Shown here piece by piece: positions 7,924-17,166 of a stretch of DNA of 55,781 nt (position 1 is the stretch's first letter; every line of letters begins with the position of its first letter). The DNA is from UBA2402 sp044371005 (GTDB taxonomy: Bacteria; Planctomycetota; Phycisphaerae; Phycisphaerales; UBA1924): assembly GCA_044371005.1 (NCBI GenBank), contig JBILUL010000013.1, forward strand, positions 1 through 55,781, in the 5' to 3' direction. The translations under genes and the position numbers were made by a program. The notes beneath the pieces were generated by a model. That model searched no databases. It was not told where the DNA came from and worked only from the letters and a program-made list of their open reading frames with translations.

Positions 7924-10900
7924 ATGCAGAGGCCAAACAACGAGAATGACCAGGTGCAGTCGATGCTCGCAGCGCTGCTGCAACTTGATGCGAGCGGGCG
8001 CGAGCGGTGGCTGCGTGAACATGGCGGCGATACCGCGGTGGTAAGTCGGGTGATGGAGTTGCTCTCGCTGGCGGGGGTTCAGGGCTCAGGCCCGGACCCG
8101 GATGCGGTGACCACGGCGTCGGCGCCGGATGATCAAGGTCGCTCTCCTGGGGGCCCGACACCGCCAGCGCCGCCGGGCCGTCGCGGTGGTGGAGGGGGGG
8201 CGGAGGGTGCTGGTGACTGGATCGGTCCCTACAAGCTGCTGGAGATCATCGGCGAGGGCGGATTCGGCACAGTGTGGCTTGCCGAGCGGCGGCAGCCCAT
8301 GGTCCAGCGGGTGGCGGTGAAGATCATCAAGGCGGGCATGGACACGCGGGCGGTGGTGGCACGCTTCGAGCAGGAGCGTCAGGCCCTGGCGGTGATGAAC
8401 CACCCCAACATCGCGCGAGTCTTCGATGCAGGGACGACCGATGCGGGCCGGCCGTACTTCGTGATGGAGTACGTGGCCGGTGAGCCAATCACCCGCTACG
8501 CCGACCGCCAGAACCTCACGGTGCGGCAGCGACTGGAGCTCTTCATCCCCGTCTGCGAAGCGGTGCAGCATGCGCACCACAAGGGGATGATCCATCGGGA
8601 CATCAAGCCAAGCAACATCCTCGTGGGAGTCAGTGGCGGCCAGTTGATCGTGAAGGTCATCGACTTCGGCGTGGCCAAGGCCATCAGTCACACGCTGACA
8701 GACCACTCGATCTTCACGGAATCAGGCCAGCTGATCGGCACGCCCGAGTACATGAGCCCAGAGCAGGCGGAGATGGGCGCGACGGACATTGACACGAGGA
8801 CAGATGTCTACTCGTTGGGCGTGGTGCTGTACGAACTGCTTTCGGGGCTGCTTCCGTTCGATGCGAAGACACTGAGAGCGGCGGGGTACGACGCGATCCG
8901 CAAGGTGCTCAGGGAGCAGGATGCGCCAAAGCCAAGCACAAGACTGTCGACGGCGGATGATGCTACCGGCGCGGCGATCGCCAAGAGCCGCGTGATGGAT
9001 CGGGAGCAATTGGCGCGGCAACTGCGCAGCGAACTGGACTGGATCCCGCTCAAGGCACTCCGCAAAGACCGGACGCAGCGGTACGACACGCCGGTGGCCT
9101 TGGCCAAGGACGTTCAGCGGTATCTGGACGGTGAAGTGCTGGAGGCGGGACCGGAGGCGGTGGGGTATCGGGTGAGGAAGTTCGTGCGGCGGTACCGCGG
9201 TCAGGTGGTTTCGCTGTCAGCGGTCATGCTGGCGCTTCTGTTGGGGTTTGGAACGGCGGTCTGGAAGTGGAGAGGGGAGCGGGAGCAGAAGAGGGAGGCT
9301 CAGGCGCAAAAGGCCGCCGCGGAGGCGGCGCAAGCGAACGAGGCACAGGAGCGGCAAAGAGCCGAAAGCAACGAGAAGAAGGCCAAGGCGCAGCAGGAGA
9401 TCGCAGAGAAGAAGACGAATGAGGTGGAGGAGCGAAACAAAACAATTGAGTGGAATTCCTACGTCGCGAACATCGAGATGGCTGGTGCCGCCTTGGACAT
9501 GCGGCAATTTCTCCTCGCAAGGGATCGGCTTGACGCTAGCGAGAGACAGGAGAACCGCGGGTGGGAGTGGAACTGGTTGAACGCGAGTATGGACAACAGC
9601 ATCATCATGCTTAGGGGCCATACGAGGGGTGTCAATTCAGCTGCGTTCAGTCGAACCGGCTCGCGAATCTTTACCGGTTCGGACGATGGAACAGCACGAG
9701 TGTGGGATGCAAGGACAGGTAAATGCATCACAGTAATCCACGGACCTGCGAGCGCCTCCCGTTCCGCTTGGTTCAGTCCGAACGGGAAGCGGTTTATCGC
9801 AGCGTGGCAGAATGGCACCGCCGCAGTGGTGGACACGACGACGGGCAATAGGCTATCAGTACTAGATGGACATACGGCCTATATCAAATCCGCATCATTT
9901 AGTGCTGACGAAACTCGAGTCATCACGGCCTCGGAAGATAAAACCGCGCGGGTGTGGAGCGTGGCGACGGGCAAGTGTCTCGCCGAACTCAGAGGGCACA
10001 CGGACTCCGTGGTTTCTGCGTCGTTCAGTCCAGATGAGAAGGCAGCCGTCACCGCCTCATTCGACACGACGTCTCGCGTGTGGGATGCCGCTACAGGGGC
10101 CAGTCTGGTCGAGCTCAAGGGGCACACTCACTATGTGAACTCCGCCATGTTCAGCCCTGACGGCACAATGGTCGTAACAGCGTCGACCGACGGCACCGCG
10201 CGGACATGGCAGGCTGCAACTGGGAAGAAGCTGGCCGAGCTCAAGGGCCACGCACCCGCAGTGGCTCTGGGTGGGGTTCGGTCCGCCGAGTTCAGCCCGG
10301 ACGGCACGCGGATCGTGACGGCGTCAGGTGACCAGACGGCGCGGGTGTGGGATACCGCCACGGGGAAGAGCTTGGCCGAGCTGAAGGGGCATTCGAACAG
10401 TGTCAACTCAGCATCGTTTGGGCCCGACGGTACGCGGGTCGTAACTGCTTCAAATGATTTGACCGCACGGTTGTGGGATGCAGAGACGGGGACGAGCCTC
10501 GCTGAGTTCAAGGGGCATGTGAATGAAGTCGTATCGGCGATGTTCAGTCCAGATGGGACGCGCATCGTCACTGCATCACGCGATAGGACTGCACGTGTAT
10601 GGGACGCGACGATGGGTACGGGTGTGGCGCAACACAAGGTGGAGGGGAGAGGTGAGTGGATCCACTCCGCCGTGCTCAGCCCAGATGGAACGCGGATCGC
10701 CACGGCTCCAATGGACAAGACCGCATGGGTGTGGGACGGGACGACGGGGAAGGTCCTCGCCGCGCTGACGGGGCATACGGATACGGTCCACTCCATCGTG
10801 TTCAGTCCAGACGGGACACGAATCGTCACGGCTTCAAAGGACAAGATGGCGCGAGTCTGGGATGCCGCAAGCGGCAACTGCGTCGATGAGATCAAAGTTC

Positions 10901-12252
10901 ACACGGCTCGCGTCAGAACCGCCGCATTCAGCCCCAGCGGCGAGCTAATTGTCACGGCTTCAGATGATACGACCGCCCAGGTGTGGGATCTCACGATGCG
11001 TACTCGCATCGCTGAGCTGAAGGGGCACACGGACTCCGTTGTTTCTGCTTCGTTCAGCCCCGACGGCACGCGGATCGTTACGGCGTCATCTGACGGAACC
11101 TCGCGGGTCTGGGATGCCGCTACCGGGAAACAGCTGGCCGAACTTAGGGGGCACACGGATGGTCTCGCCTCAGCGTCATTCAGCCCAAACGGATCTCGGA
11201 TCGTTACTGCGTCATCTGACATGACTGCGCGTGTGTGGGATTCGACGACGGGGACGAGCCTCTTTGAACTCAAAGGGCATACGAGGTTTCTCAATACAGC
11301 CTCATACAACTTCGACGGTACGCGGATCGTCACGGCTTCGGTCGACGGGACGGCACGATTGTGGGACGCGGCGACTGGAACCGGTATCGCTGAACTCAAA
11401 GGCCACAAGCTTGCTGTCACCTCTGCTTCGTTCAATCCAGACGGAGCGCGGATCGTCACGGCCTCACTTGACGCGACAGCACGCGTGTGGGACGTGGCGA
11501 CAGGAACGAGCCTCGCGGTTATCAGAGGGCATATGCACAGCGTCAACTCCGCTTCATTCAGTTCAGACGGTACGCGGATAGTCACTGCTGGCGCTGACAA
11601 GACCGCTCGGGTATGGGACTCTGTCCCTTACCGAGTGCGTTATCGCGAGATCCTGCGTGCGAGGGCCGCGAAGACGGAGCCGATCGTGGAGCGGCGACTA
11701 AAGGCCGGAGAATCGGCGGAGTCCCTGCTGGCTGCGTTCGCAAATGACCCGGCGCTTACGCCCGAGGAGCGGACAGCCGCGCAGGCCGCGCTGTTCGCAC
11801 GGATGGCTGAGCAACAAGCCAATGCTCAGGACCGCCTCATCGAGGCCGACAAGCTCAATACCACCGCGTGGGACGCAGTGCGATTTGCGCCGGTGACGCC
11901 CGAGACGGCGGCCAAGGCCCTGGCCGCGGCACGCCGTGTCATCGAACTTGCCCCCGATCAGGGCTTCTACTTCAACACTCTTGGCGTAGCGCTGTACCGC
12001 GCCAGCGAGTTCAAGGAAGCCCTCGACACGCTCACCCGCTCCGACGCGATCAACGCCAAGGGCGAGGACGGCCCGCTTCCCGGCGACATCGCCTTCATTG
12101 CCATGTCCCACTGGCAACTGGGCCACAAGGACGAGGCCCGGACCTCGCTGGCGACGCTCCGCGACTTGGCCGCGAAGGAACGCTGGAAGGATGATGAGGA
12201 GACCATCCGCCACTTGGCCGAGGCTGAGGCGTTGATTGCAGAGAAGCCATAG
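7924..12252 (+). CDS. Membrane Ser/Thr protein kinase with 16 WD40 repeats and TPR tail (copy 1)
   Basis: 1442 residues. The N-terminal region (1-100) has a helical L-L-Q-L-D-A-S-G-R-E-R-W motif and a Pro/Gly linker. The Hanks-type kinase domain (about 103-375) is intact: G-E-G-G-F-G (110-115), Lys133, H-R-D-I-K-P-S-N with Asp226, DFG 247-249, S-P-E 278-280. One membrane helix follows (about 428-447), then an Ala/Glu/Lys-rich coiled coil (450-508). Sixteen 42-residue WD40 repeats begin near 560, and a helical TPR-like tail occupies roughly the last 200 residues. The kinase should face the cytoplasm and the WD40 and TPR part the other side, though topology is inferred. Start: ATG with GGAG about 11 nt upstream. 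First of four tandem paralogues. Confidence 0.95.
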   Translation: MQRPNNENDQVQSMLAALLQLDASGRERWLREHGGDTAVVSRVMELLSLAGVQGSGPDPDAVTTASAPDDQGRSPGGPTPPAPPGRRGGGGGAEGAGDWIGPYKLLEIIGEGGFGTVWLAERRQPMVQRVAVKIIKAGMDTRAVVARFEQERQALAVMNHPNIARVFDAGTTDAGRPYFVMEYVAGEPITRYADRQNLTVRQRLELFIPVCEAVQHAHHKGMIHRDIKPSNILVGVSGGQLIVKVIDFGVAKAISHTLTDHSIFTESGQLIGTPEYMSPEQAEMGATDIDTRTDVYSLGVVLYELLSGLLPFDAKTLRAAGYDAIRKVLREQDAPKPSTRLSTADDATGAAIAKSRVMDREQLARQLRSELDWIPLKALRKDRTQRYDTPVALAKDVQRYLDGEVLEAGPEAVGYRVRKFVRRYRGQVVSLSAVMLALLLGFGTAVWKWRGEREQKREAQAQKAAAEAAQANEAQERQRAESNEKKAKAQQEIAEKKTNEVEERNKTIEWNSYVANIEMAGAALDMRQFLLARDRLDASERQENRGWEWNWLNASMDNSIIMLRGHTRGVNSAAFSRTGSRIFTGSDDGTARVWDARTGKCITVIHGPASASRSAWFSPNGKRFIAAWQNGTAAVVDTTTGNRLSVLDGHTAYIKSASFSADETRVITASEDKTARVWSVATGKCLAELRGHTDSVVSASFSPDEKAAVTASFDTTSRVWDAATGASLVELKGHTHYVNSAMFSPDGTMVVTASTDGTARTWQAATGKKLAELKGHAPAVALGGVRSAEFSPDGTRIVTASGDQTARVWDTATGKSLAELKGHSNSVNSASFGPDGTRVVTASNDLTARLWDAETGTSLAEFKGHVNEVVSAMFSPDGTRIVTASRDRTARVWDATMGTGVAQHKVEGRGEWIHSAVLSPDGTRIATAPMDKTAWVWDGTTGKVLAALTGHTDTVHSIVFSPDGTRIVTASKDKMARVWDAASGNCVDEIKVHTARVRTAAFSPSGELIVTASDDTTAQVWDLTMRTRIAELKGHTDSVVSASFSPDGTRIVTASSDGTSRVWDAATGKQLAELRGHTDGLASASFSPNGSRIVTASSDMTARVWDSTTGTSLFELKGHTRFLNTASYNFDGTRIVTASVDGTARLWDAATGTGIAELKGHKLAVTSASFNPDGARIVTASLDATARVWDVATGTSLAVIRGHMHSVNSASFSSDGTRIVTAGADKTARVWDSVPYRVRYREILRARAAKTEPIVERRLKAGESAESLLAAFANDPALTPEERTAAQAALFARMAEQQANAQDRLIEADKLNTTAWDAVRFAPVTPETAAKALAAARRVIELAPDQGFYFNTLGVALYRASEFKEALDTLTRSDAINAKGEDGPLPGDIAFIAMSHWQLGHKDEARTSLATLRDLAAKERWKDDEETIRHLAEAEALIAEKP

Positions 12253-12463
12253 TGCCACAGTTGCGAAGGGCCCGGCGTCACAACCAAGGCGTCACGCTGT
12301 CACGGTCGGTCCTGGGGTCGGTCAAATCGGGCTTGCCACCTTCCGCAGAAAGTCGTTGAGCGCGGGCCGTGATGGCCAACGGCAGGGCCGCGGTGTGAAT
12401 ATGCGTTCGCCGCCACGGAGCTTCACGAAAGCGACCGACCCGCATCGCTCTCCGACGTTGTAG
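12253..12463. repeat. Duplicated intergenic spacer, unit 1
   Basis: From the stop of copy 1 (context TAGTGCCACAG) to the leader of copy 2. It matches 16870-17080 almost base for base, and both spacers, counted to the next start codon, are 297 bp. It holds no ORF of its own. Confidence 0.75.
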
Positions 12464-12549
12464 CTCGTCCATCCTACCATGGCTTTCAGGCCATTCTGAA
12501 GCCGCGTTGCGGTGTCTGGGCCTGGAACTGGTTCGGAGATGCCGCGGCG
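12464..12549 (+). promoter_or_regulatory. Shared leader of kinase 2
   Basis: CTCGTCCATCCTACCATGG lies 86 nt before the start. ATGGC-tttcag-GCCAT can form a short hairpin. The leader ends with GGTTCGGAGATGCCGCGGCG before the ATG. The upstream in-leader ATG (ATGCCGCGG) is out of frame. Confidence 0.5.
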
Positions 12550-15500
12550 ATGCAGAAGCCACAGAACGAGAATGACCAGGTGCAGGCGATGCTCGCGGCG
12601 TTGCTGCAGCTCGATGCGAGCGGACGCGAGCGGTGGCTGCGTGAACATGGCGGCGATACCGCCGTGGTGAGCCGCGTGATGGAGTTGCTCTCGCTGGCGG
12701 GGGCTGGCTCAGGCCCGGACCCGGATGCGGTGACCACGGCGTCGGCACCGGACGATCAAGGTCGCTCTCCTGGCGGCCCGACGCCGCCAGCGCCGCCGGG
12801 CCATCGCAGTGGTGGAGGTGGGGCCGAGGGTGCTGGCGACTGGATCGGCCCCTACAAGCTTCTGGAGATCATCGGTGAGGGCGGATTTGGCACGGTGTGG
12901 CTTGCCGAGCGGCGTCAGCCCATGGTGCAGCGCGTGGCGGTGAAGATCATCAAGGCAGGCATGGACACGCGGGCAGTGGTGGCACGCTTCGAGCAGGAGC
13001 GTCAGGCCCTGGCGGTGATGAATCACCCCAATATCGCGAGAGTCTTTGATGCGGGCACGACCGATGCGGGCCGGCCGTACTTTGTGATGGAGTACGTGGC
13101 CGGTGAGCCGATCACCCGCTACGCCGACCGGCAAAACCTCACGGTGCGGCAGCGACTGGAACTGTTCATCCCCGTCTGTGAAGCGGTGCAGCACGCGCAT
13201 CACAAGGGGATGATCCACCGCGACATCAAGCCAAGCAACATCCTGGTGGGAGTCAGTGGCGGGCAGTTGCTCGTCAAAGTCATCGACTTTGGTGTGGCCA
13301 AGGCCATCAGCCACACGCTGACGGACCACTCGATTTTCACGGAATCAGGCCAGTTGATCGGCACGCCCGAGTACATGAGCCCCGAGCAGGCGGAGATGGG
13401 CGCGACGGACATCGATACAAGGACGGATGTCTATTCGCTGGGCGTGGTGTTGTACGAACTGCTGTCGGGTCTGCTTCCCTTCGATGCCAAGACGTTGAGG
13501 GCGGCGGGGTATGACGCGATCCGCAAGGTGCTCAGGGAGCAGGATGCGCCAAAGCCCAGCACAAGGCTGTCGTCGGTTGATGATGCGACCGGAACTGAGA
13601 TTGCCCTGCACCGCGTCGCGGAGCGGGACCAACTGGCCAATGAACTGCGTCGCGAGCTTGATTGGATTCCGCTCAAGGCACTCCGCAAGGACCGGACGCA
13701 GCGGTACGACACGCCGGTGGATTTGGCCAAGGACATTCAGCGGTATCTGGATGGAGAGGCGCTGGAGGCGGGACCGGAAGCGACTGGATATCGCCTGAAG
13801 AAGTTCTTGCGGCGAAACAAGCGTCCGGTGGCGGCGGTCGGGGCGGTGGTGATTACTCTTTCGGTGGGAGTTGCAGGGATGATGGTGCTGTGGCGACAAG
13901 CTGTCGTGGCAGGCGAGACAATCGAGGCCAACGCCTACCTCGCAAACATCGAGATGGCCGCGGCGGCGATGGAGTTCCGCCAGTTTGGCCGTGTGCGCCA
14001 GCGTTTGGACGCATGTCCGGAGCGCCTGCGGGCATGGGAGTGGGGGTGGCTCAATGCCAGCGTGGACACGAGCCTGGTCGAGCTCAAGGGTCACACCAAA
14101 GTGGTGTCTTCCGCCGCGTTCAGCCCCGACGGCGCACGGATCGTGACGGCGTCAGCGGACGAGACGTCGCGGGTATGGGATGCCGCCTCGGGGAAAAGTC
14201 TGGCCCAGCTCAAGGGCCACACGGACCGGGTGTCTTCCGCCGCGTTCAGTCCCGACGGCACACGGATCGTGACCACGTCGCGCGACAAGACCGCGCGGGT
14301 GTGGGATGCGACTACGGGGACGAGCTTGGCTGAGCTCAAGGGTCACACCAAAGAGGTGTCTTCCGCCGCGTTCAGCCCCGACGGGACGCGGATTGTGATG
14401 GTTTCAGAGGACGAAACGCCGTGGGTGTGGGATGCGGTGACGGGCAAGAGGCTGGCCGAGCTCAAAGGCCACTCGGGCTTCGTGGGTTTTGCCGAGTTTA
14501 GCCCCGACGGCAAGTGGATAGTGACGGCGTCAGTGGACGAGACTGCGCGGATGTGGGATGCGACGACGGGGACGAGCCTGGCCGAGCTCAAGGGCCACAC
14601 GGACATTGTGGATTCCGCCGCGTTCAGCCCCGATGGCACACGGATCGTGACCACGTCGCGCGACAAGACCGCGCGGGTGTGGGATGTCACCACGGGGACG
14701 AGTCTGGCCGAGCTCAAGGGCCACTCGGGTTTCGTGGATTTCGCCGCGTTCAGCCCCGACGGCACGCGAATCGTGACGGCGTCAAAGGACGAGACGGCGC
14801 GGGTGTGGGATGCGGTCACGGGGAACCCTCTGACCGAGCTCAAGGGCTATACGAAGCGTGTGCGTTCTGCCGCGTTCAGCCCAGACGGCACGCGGATTGT
14901 GACCCGGTACGTTGACAATACCGCGTTGGTGTGGGATGCCGTCACGGGGACGTTTTTGGCCGCGACAGGGATGAGTCTGGCTGACACGGACTACCCGACG
15001 AGTTGGGTGAGTTCCTCCGCGTTGAGCCCCGACGGTACGCGGATTGTGACGGCGTCAGCTGACAATATCGCGCGGGTGTGGGATACAGCCAGGAGCGAGA
15101 GCGTCACCGGGTTCGATGCCAACAATTGGCGTGAGGGGTTTGCCGCGTCGAGCCCCGACGGGACGCGGGTCCTGACGGTGCCGACTGAATATCCTGGCGA
15201 CGGTGTGTATGGGAGAGTCCGTTGTGCCGCAACGGCGGAGTGTTTGGCCGAGCTCGAAGGAATCAGTGGTTGGGTGTCTTCAGCCGCGTTCAGCCCCGAC
15301 GGCACGCGGATCATGATTGTGGAGGGCGGTCGCGCGAGGTTATGGGATGCCATCACCGGGAAGAGTCTGTGGCAACTCAAGGGCCACATGGAGAAAGCGA
15401 CTTCAGCCGTGTTCAGCCCCGACGGGACGCGGATTGCGACGGCGTCGCGGGATCGCACCGCGCGGGTGTGGGATGCCGCTACTGGAACGAGTCTGGTCGA

Positions 15501-16869
15501 GCTCAAGGGCCACACGCGGGAGGTGGATTCCGCAGCGTTCAGCCCCGACGGGATGCGGGTTGTGACGGCGTCCTCGGATTGCACCGCGCGGCTGTGGGAT
15601 GCCGCTACTGGGACGAGTCTGGCCGAGCTCAAGGGCCATAACAGCAGGGTCACTTCAGCCGCGTTTAGCTCCGACGGGACGCGGATAGTGACTGTGTCGA
15701 TGGATAGAACCGCGCGGGTGTGGGATGCGGCCACGGGGACGAGTCTGGCCGCGCTCACAGGTCACACACAGGAAGTTTTTTCCGCTGAGTTCAACCGAGA
15801 TAGCACTCGAGTCGTGACGGCGTCGGGGGATGGCACCGCACGGGTGTGGGATGTCGCCACGGGGATGAATCTGGCCGAGCTCAAGGGCCACACGAGTGGG
15901 GTGAGTTCCGCCGCGTTCAGCCCCGATGGCGCTCGGATCGCGACGGCATCGTGGGGTGGCACCGTGCGGGTGTGGGATGCCGCCACAGGCAAGAGTTTCG
16001 TCGAGCTCACGGGCGACAGGGGGCAGGAGAGGTCCGTCGCTTTCAGCCCCGACGGCACGCGAATTGTGAGTACGTCGCGTTACCGGAGACCGCAGGAGTG
16101 GGACTCCGTCCCCTATCGCGAGCGGTTCCCGGCAATCCAGCGGGAAAGGGCAGCGGCGGTGAAGATGGAATCTGTCGTGGACAGCCGCCTGAAGGCCGGA
16201 GAATCCGCGGAGGCCATGCGGATCGCAGTCGCCAAAGACACATCGCTCTCGCCCGAAGAGCGGATCGCCGCGCAGGCCGCCCTGTTCGCACGAATTGCAG
16301 CCAAGGCAAAGCTGGATCTGATCGGAGAGAGCCGTCTGGATACCACGAAATTCGCGGACGCCTTATTTACTTCGCTTGCCAACGACAGTTCGTTGGCGCC
16401 CGAGGAGCGAACCGCCGTTCGAGCCACGCTCATCGAACAGATTGCTCGACGATTCGCCGAGGCCAGCACGCTCGATATCGCCGCGTGGGTTGATGTGCGA
16501 TTTGCGCCCCAGACCCCCGAGGCGGCGGCCAAGGCTCTAGTCGCGGCACGCCGTGTCGTCGAGCTTGCCCCTGAACAAGGAGCGTGCTTGAACACGCTGG
16601 GCGTGGCCCTGTACCGCGCGGTTGAGTTCAAGGAAGCCCTCGACACGCTTACCCGTTCCCATGCGATCAACGCCAAGGGCGAGGACGGCCCGCTTCCGCG
16701 CGACATCGCCTTCATCGCGATGTGCCACTGGCAACTGGGCCACAAGGACGACGCCCGGACCGCGCTGGCCACGCTCCGCGACTTGGCCGCGAAGGAACGC
16801 TGGAAGGACGATGAGGAGACGATCCGCCACTTGGCCGAGGCTGAGGCGTTGATTGCAGAGAAGCAATAG
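12550..16869 (+). CDS. Membrane Ser/Thr protein kinase with 16 WD40 repeats and TPR tail (copy 2)
   Basis: 1439 residues, with kinase domain nearly identical to copy 1 (Lys132, H-R-D-I-K-P-S-N with Asp225, DFG at 246-248). The membrane helix (about 427-447) is followed by only a short linker; the coiled coil of copies 1 and 3 is missing. The conserved W-E-W-G-W-L-N segment then leads into 16 WD40 units. Units 8, 9 and 16 are degenerate (no W-D or no GH). Units 2 and 5, and units 4 and 6, are very similar at the DNA level. The C-terminal tail carries an internal duplication of an L-A/S-P-E-E-R motif, absent from the other copies. Start context is the shared leader. Confidence 0.95.
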   Translation: MQKPQNENDQVQAMLAALLQLDASGRERWLREHGGDTAVVSRVMELLSLAGAGSGPDPDAVTTASAPDDQGRSPGGPTPPAPPGHRSGGGGAEGAGDWIGPYKLLEIIGEGGFGTVWLAERRQPMVQRVAVKIIKAGMDTRAVVARFEQERQALAVMNHPNIARVFDAGTTDAGRPYFVMEYVAGEPITRYADRQNLTVRQRLELFIPVCEAVQHAHHKGMIHRDIKPSNILVGVSGGQLLVKVIDFGVAKAISHTLTDHSIFTESGQLIGTPEYMSPEQAEMGATDIDTRTDVYSLGVVLYELLSGLLPFDAKTLRAAGYDAIRKVLREQDAPKPSTRLSSVDDATGTEIALHRVAERDQLANELRRELDWIPLKALRKDRTQRYDTPVDLAKDIQRYLDGEALEAGPEATGYRLKKFLRRNKRPVAAVGAVVITLSVGVAGMMVLWRQAVVAGETIEANAYLANIEMAAAAMEFRQFGRVRQRLDACPERLRAWEWGWLNASVDTSLVELKGHTKVVSSAAFSPDGARIVTASADETSRVWDAASGKSLAQLKGHTDRVSSAAFSPDGTRIVTTSRDKTARVWDATTGTSLAELKGHTKEVSSAAFSPDGTRIVMVSEDETPWVWDAVTGKRLAELKGHSGFVGFAEFSPDGKWIVTASVDETARMWDATTGTSLAELKGHTDIVDSAAFSPDGTRIVTTSRDKTARVWDVTTGTSLAELKGHSGFVDFAAFSPDGTRIVTASKDETARVWDAVTGNPLTELKGYTKRVRSAAFSPDGTRIVTRYVDNTALVWDAVTGTFLAATGMSLADTDYPTSWVSSSALSPDGTRIVTASADNIARVWDTARSESVTGFDANNWREGFAASSPDGTRVLTVPTEYPGDGVYGRVRCAATAECLAELEGISGWVSSAAFSPDGTRIMIVEGGRARLWDAITGKSLWQLKGHMEKATSAVFSPDGTRIATASRDRTARVWDAATGTSLVELKGHTREVDSAAFSPDGMRVVTASSDCTARLWDAATGTSLAELKGHNSRVTSAAFSSDGTRIVTVSMDRTARVWDAATGTSLAALTGHTQEVFSAEFNRDSTRVVTASGDGTARVWDVATGMNLAELKGHTSGVSSAAFSPDGARIATASWGGTVRVWDAATGKSFVELTGDRGQERSVAFSPDGTRIVSTSRYRRPQEWDSVPYRERFPAIQRERAAAVKMESVVDSRLKAGESAEAMRIAVAKDTSLSPEERIAAQAALFARIAAKAKLDLIGESRLDTTKFADALFTSLANDSSLAPEERTAVRATLIEQIARRFAEASTLDIAAWVDVRFAPQTPEAAAKALVAARRVVELAPEQGACLNTLGVALYRAVEFKEALDTLTRSHAINAKGEDGPLPRDIAFIAMCHWQLGHKDDARTALATLRDLAAKERWKDDEETIRHLAEAEALIAEKQ

Positions 16870-17080
16870 TGCCACAGTTGCGAAGGGCCCGGCCTCGCAA
16901 CCAAGGCGTCACGCCGTCACGGTCGGTCCTCGGGTCGGTCAAATCGGGCTTGCCACCTCCCGCAGAAAGTCGTTGAGCGCGGGCCATGATCACCAGCGGA
17001 AGGGCCGCAAGATGAACCTGCACTCACCGCCACGGCGCTGAACAAAGGTGACCGACCCGCATCGCTGTCCGACGTTGTAT
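16870..17080. repeat. Duplicated intergenic spacer, unit 2
   Basis: Counterpart of 12253-12463, between copies 2 and 3, with the same TAGTGCCACAG context and only scattered substitutions. Copy 4 is preceded by a shortened version (21316-21412). Confidence 0.75.
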
Positions 17081-17166
17081 CTCGTCCATCCTACCATGGC
17101 ACCTAGGCCATTCTGAAGCCGCGTTGCGGTGTCTGGGCCTGGAACTGGTTCGGAGATGCCGCGGCG
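17081..17166 (+). promoter_or_regulatory. Shared leader of kinase 3
   Basis: Same 86-nt leader as copy 2, with ATGGC-acctag-GCCAT as the hairpin. The loop sequence differs while the stem is kept. Confidence 0.5.

Noticed and set aside
10131..10895. Antisense repetitive open frames across the WD40 regions
   Set aside because: They mirror the 126-bp WD40 periodicity of the real genes; the translated patterns are reverse images with no family resemblance.
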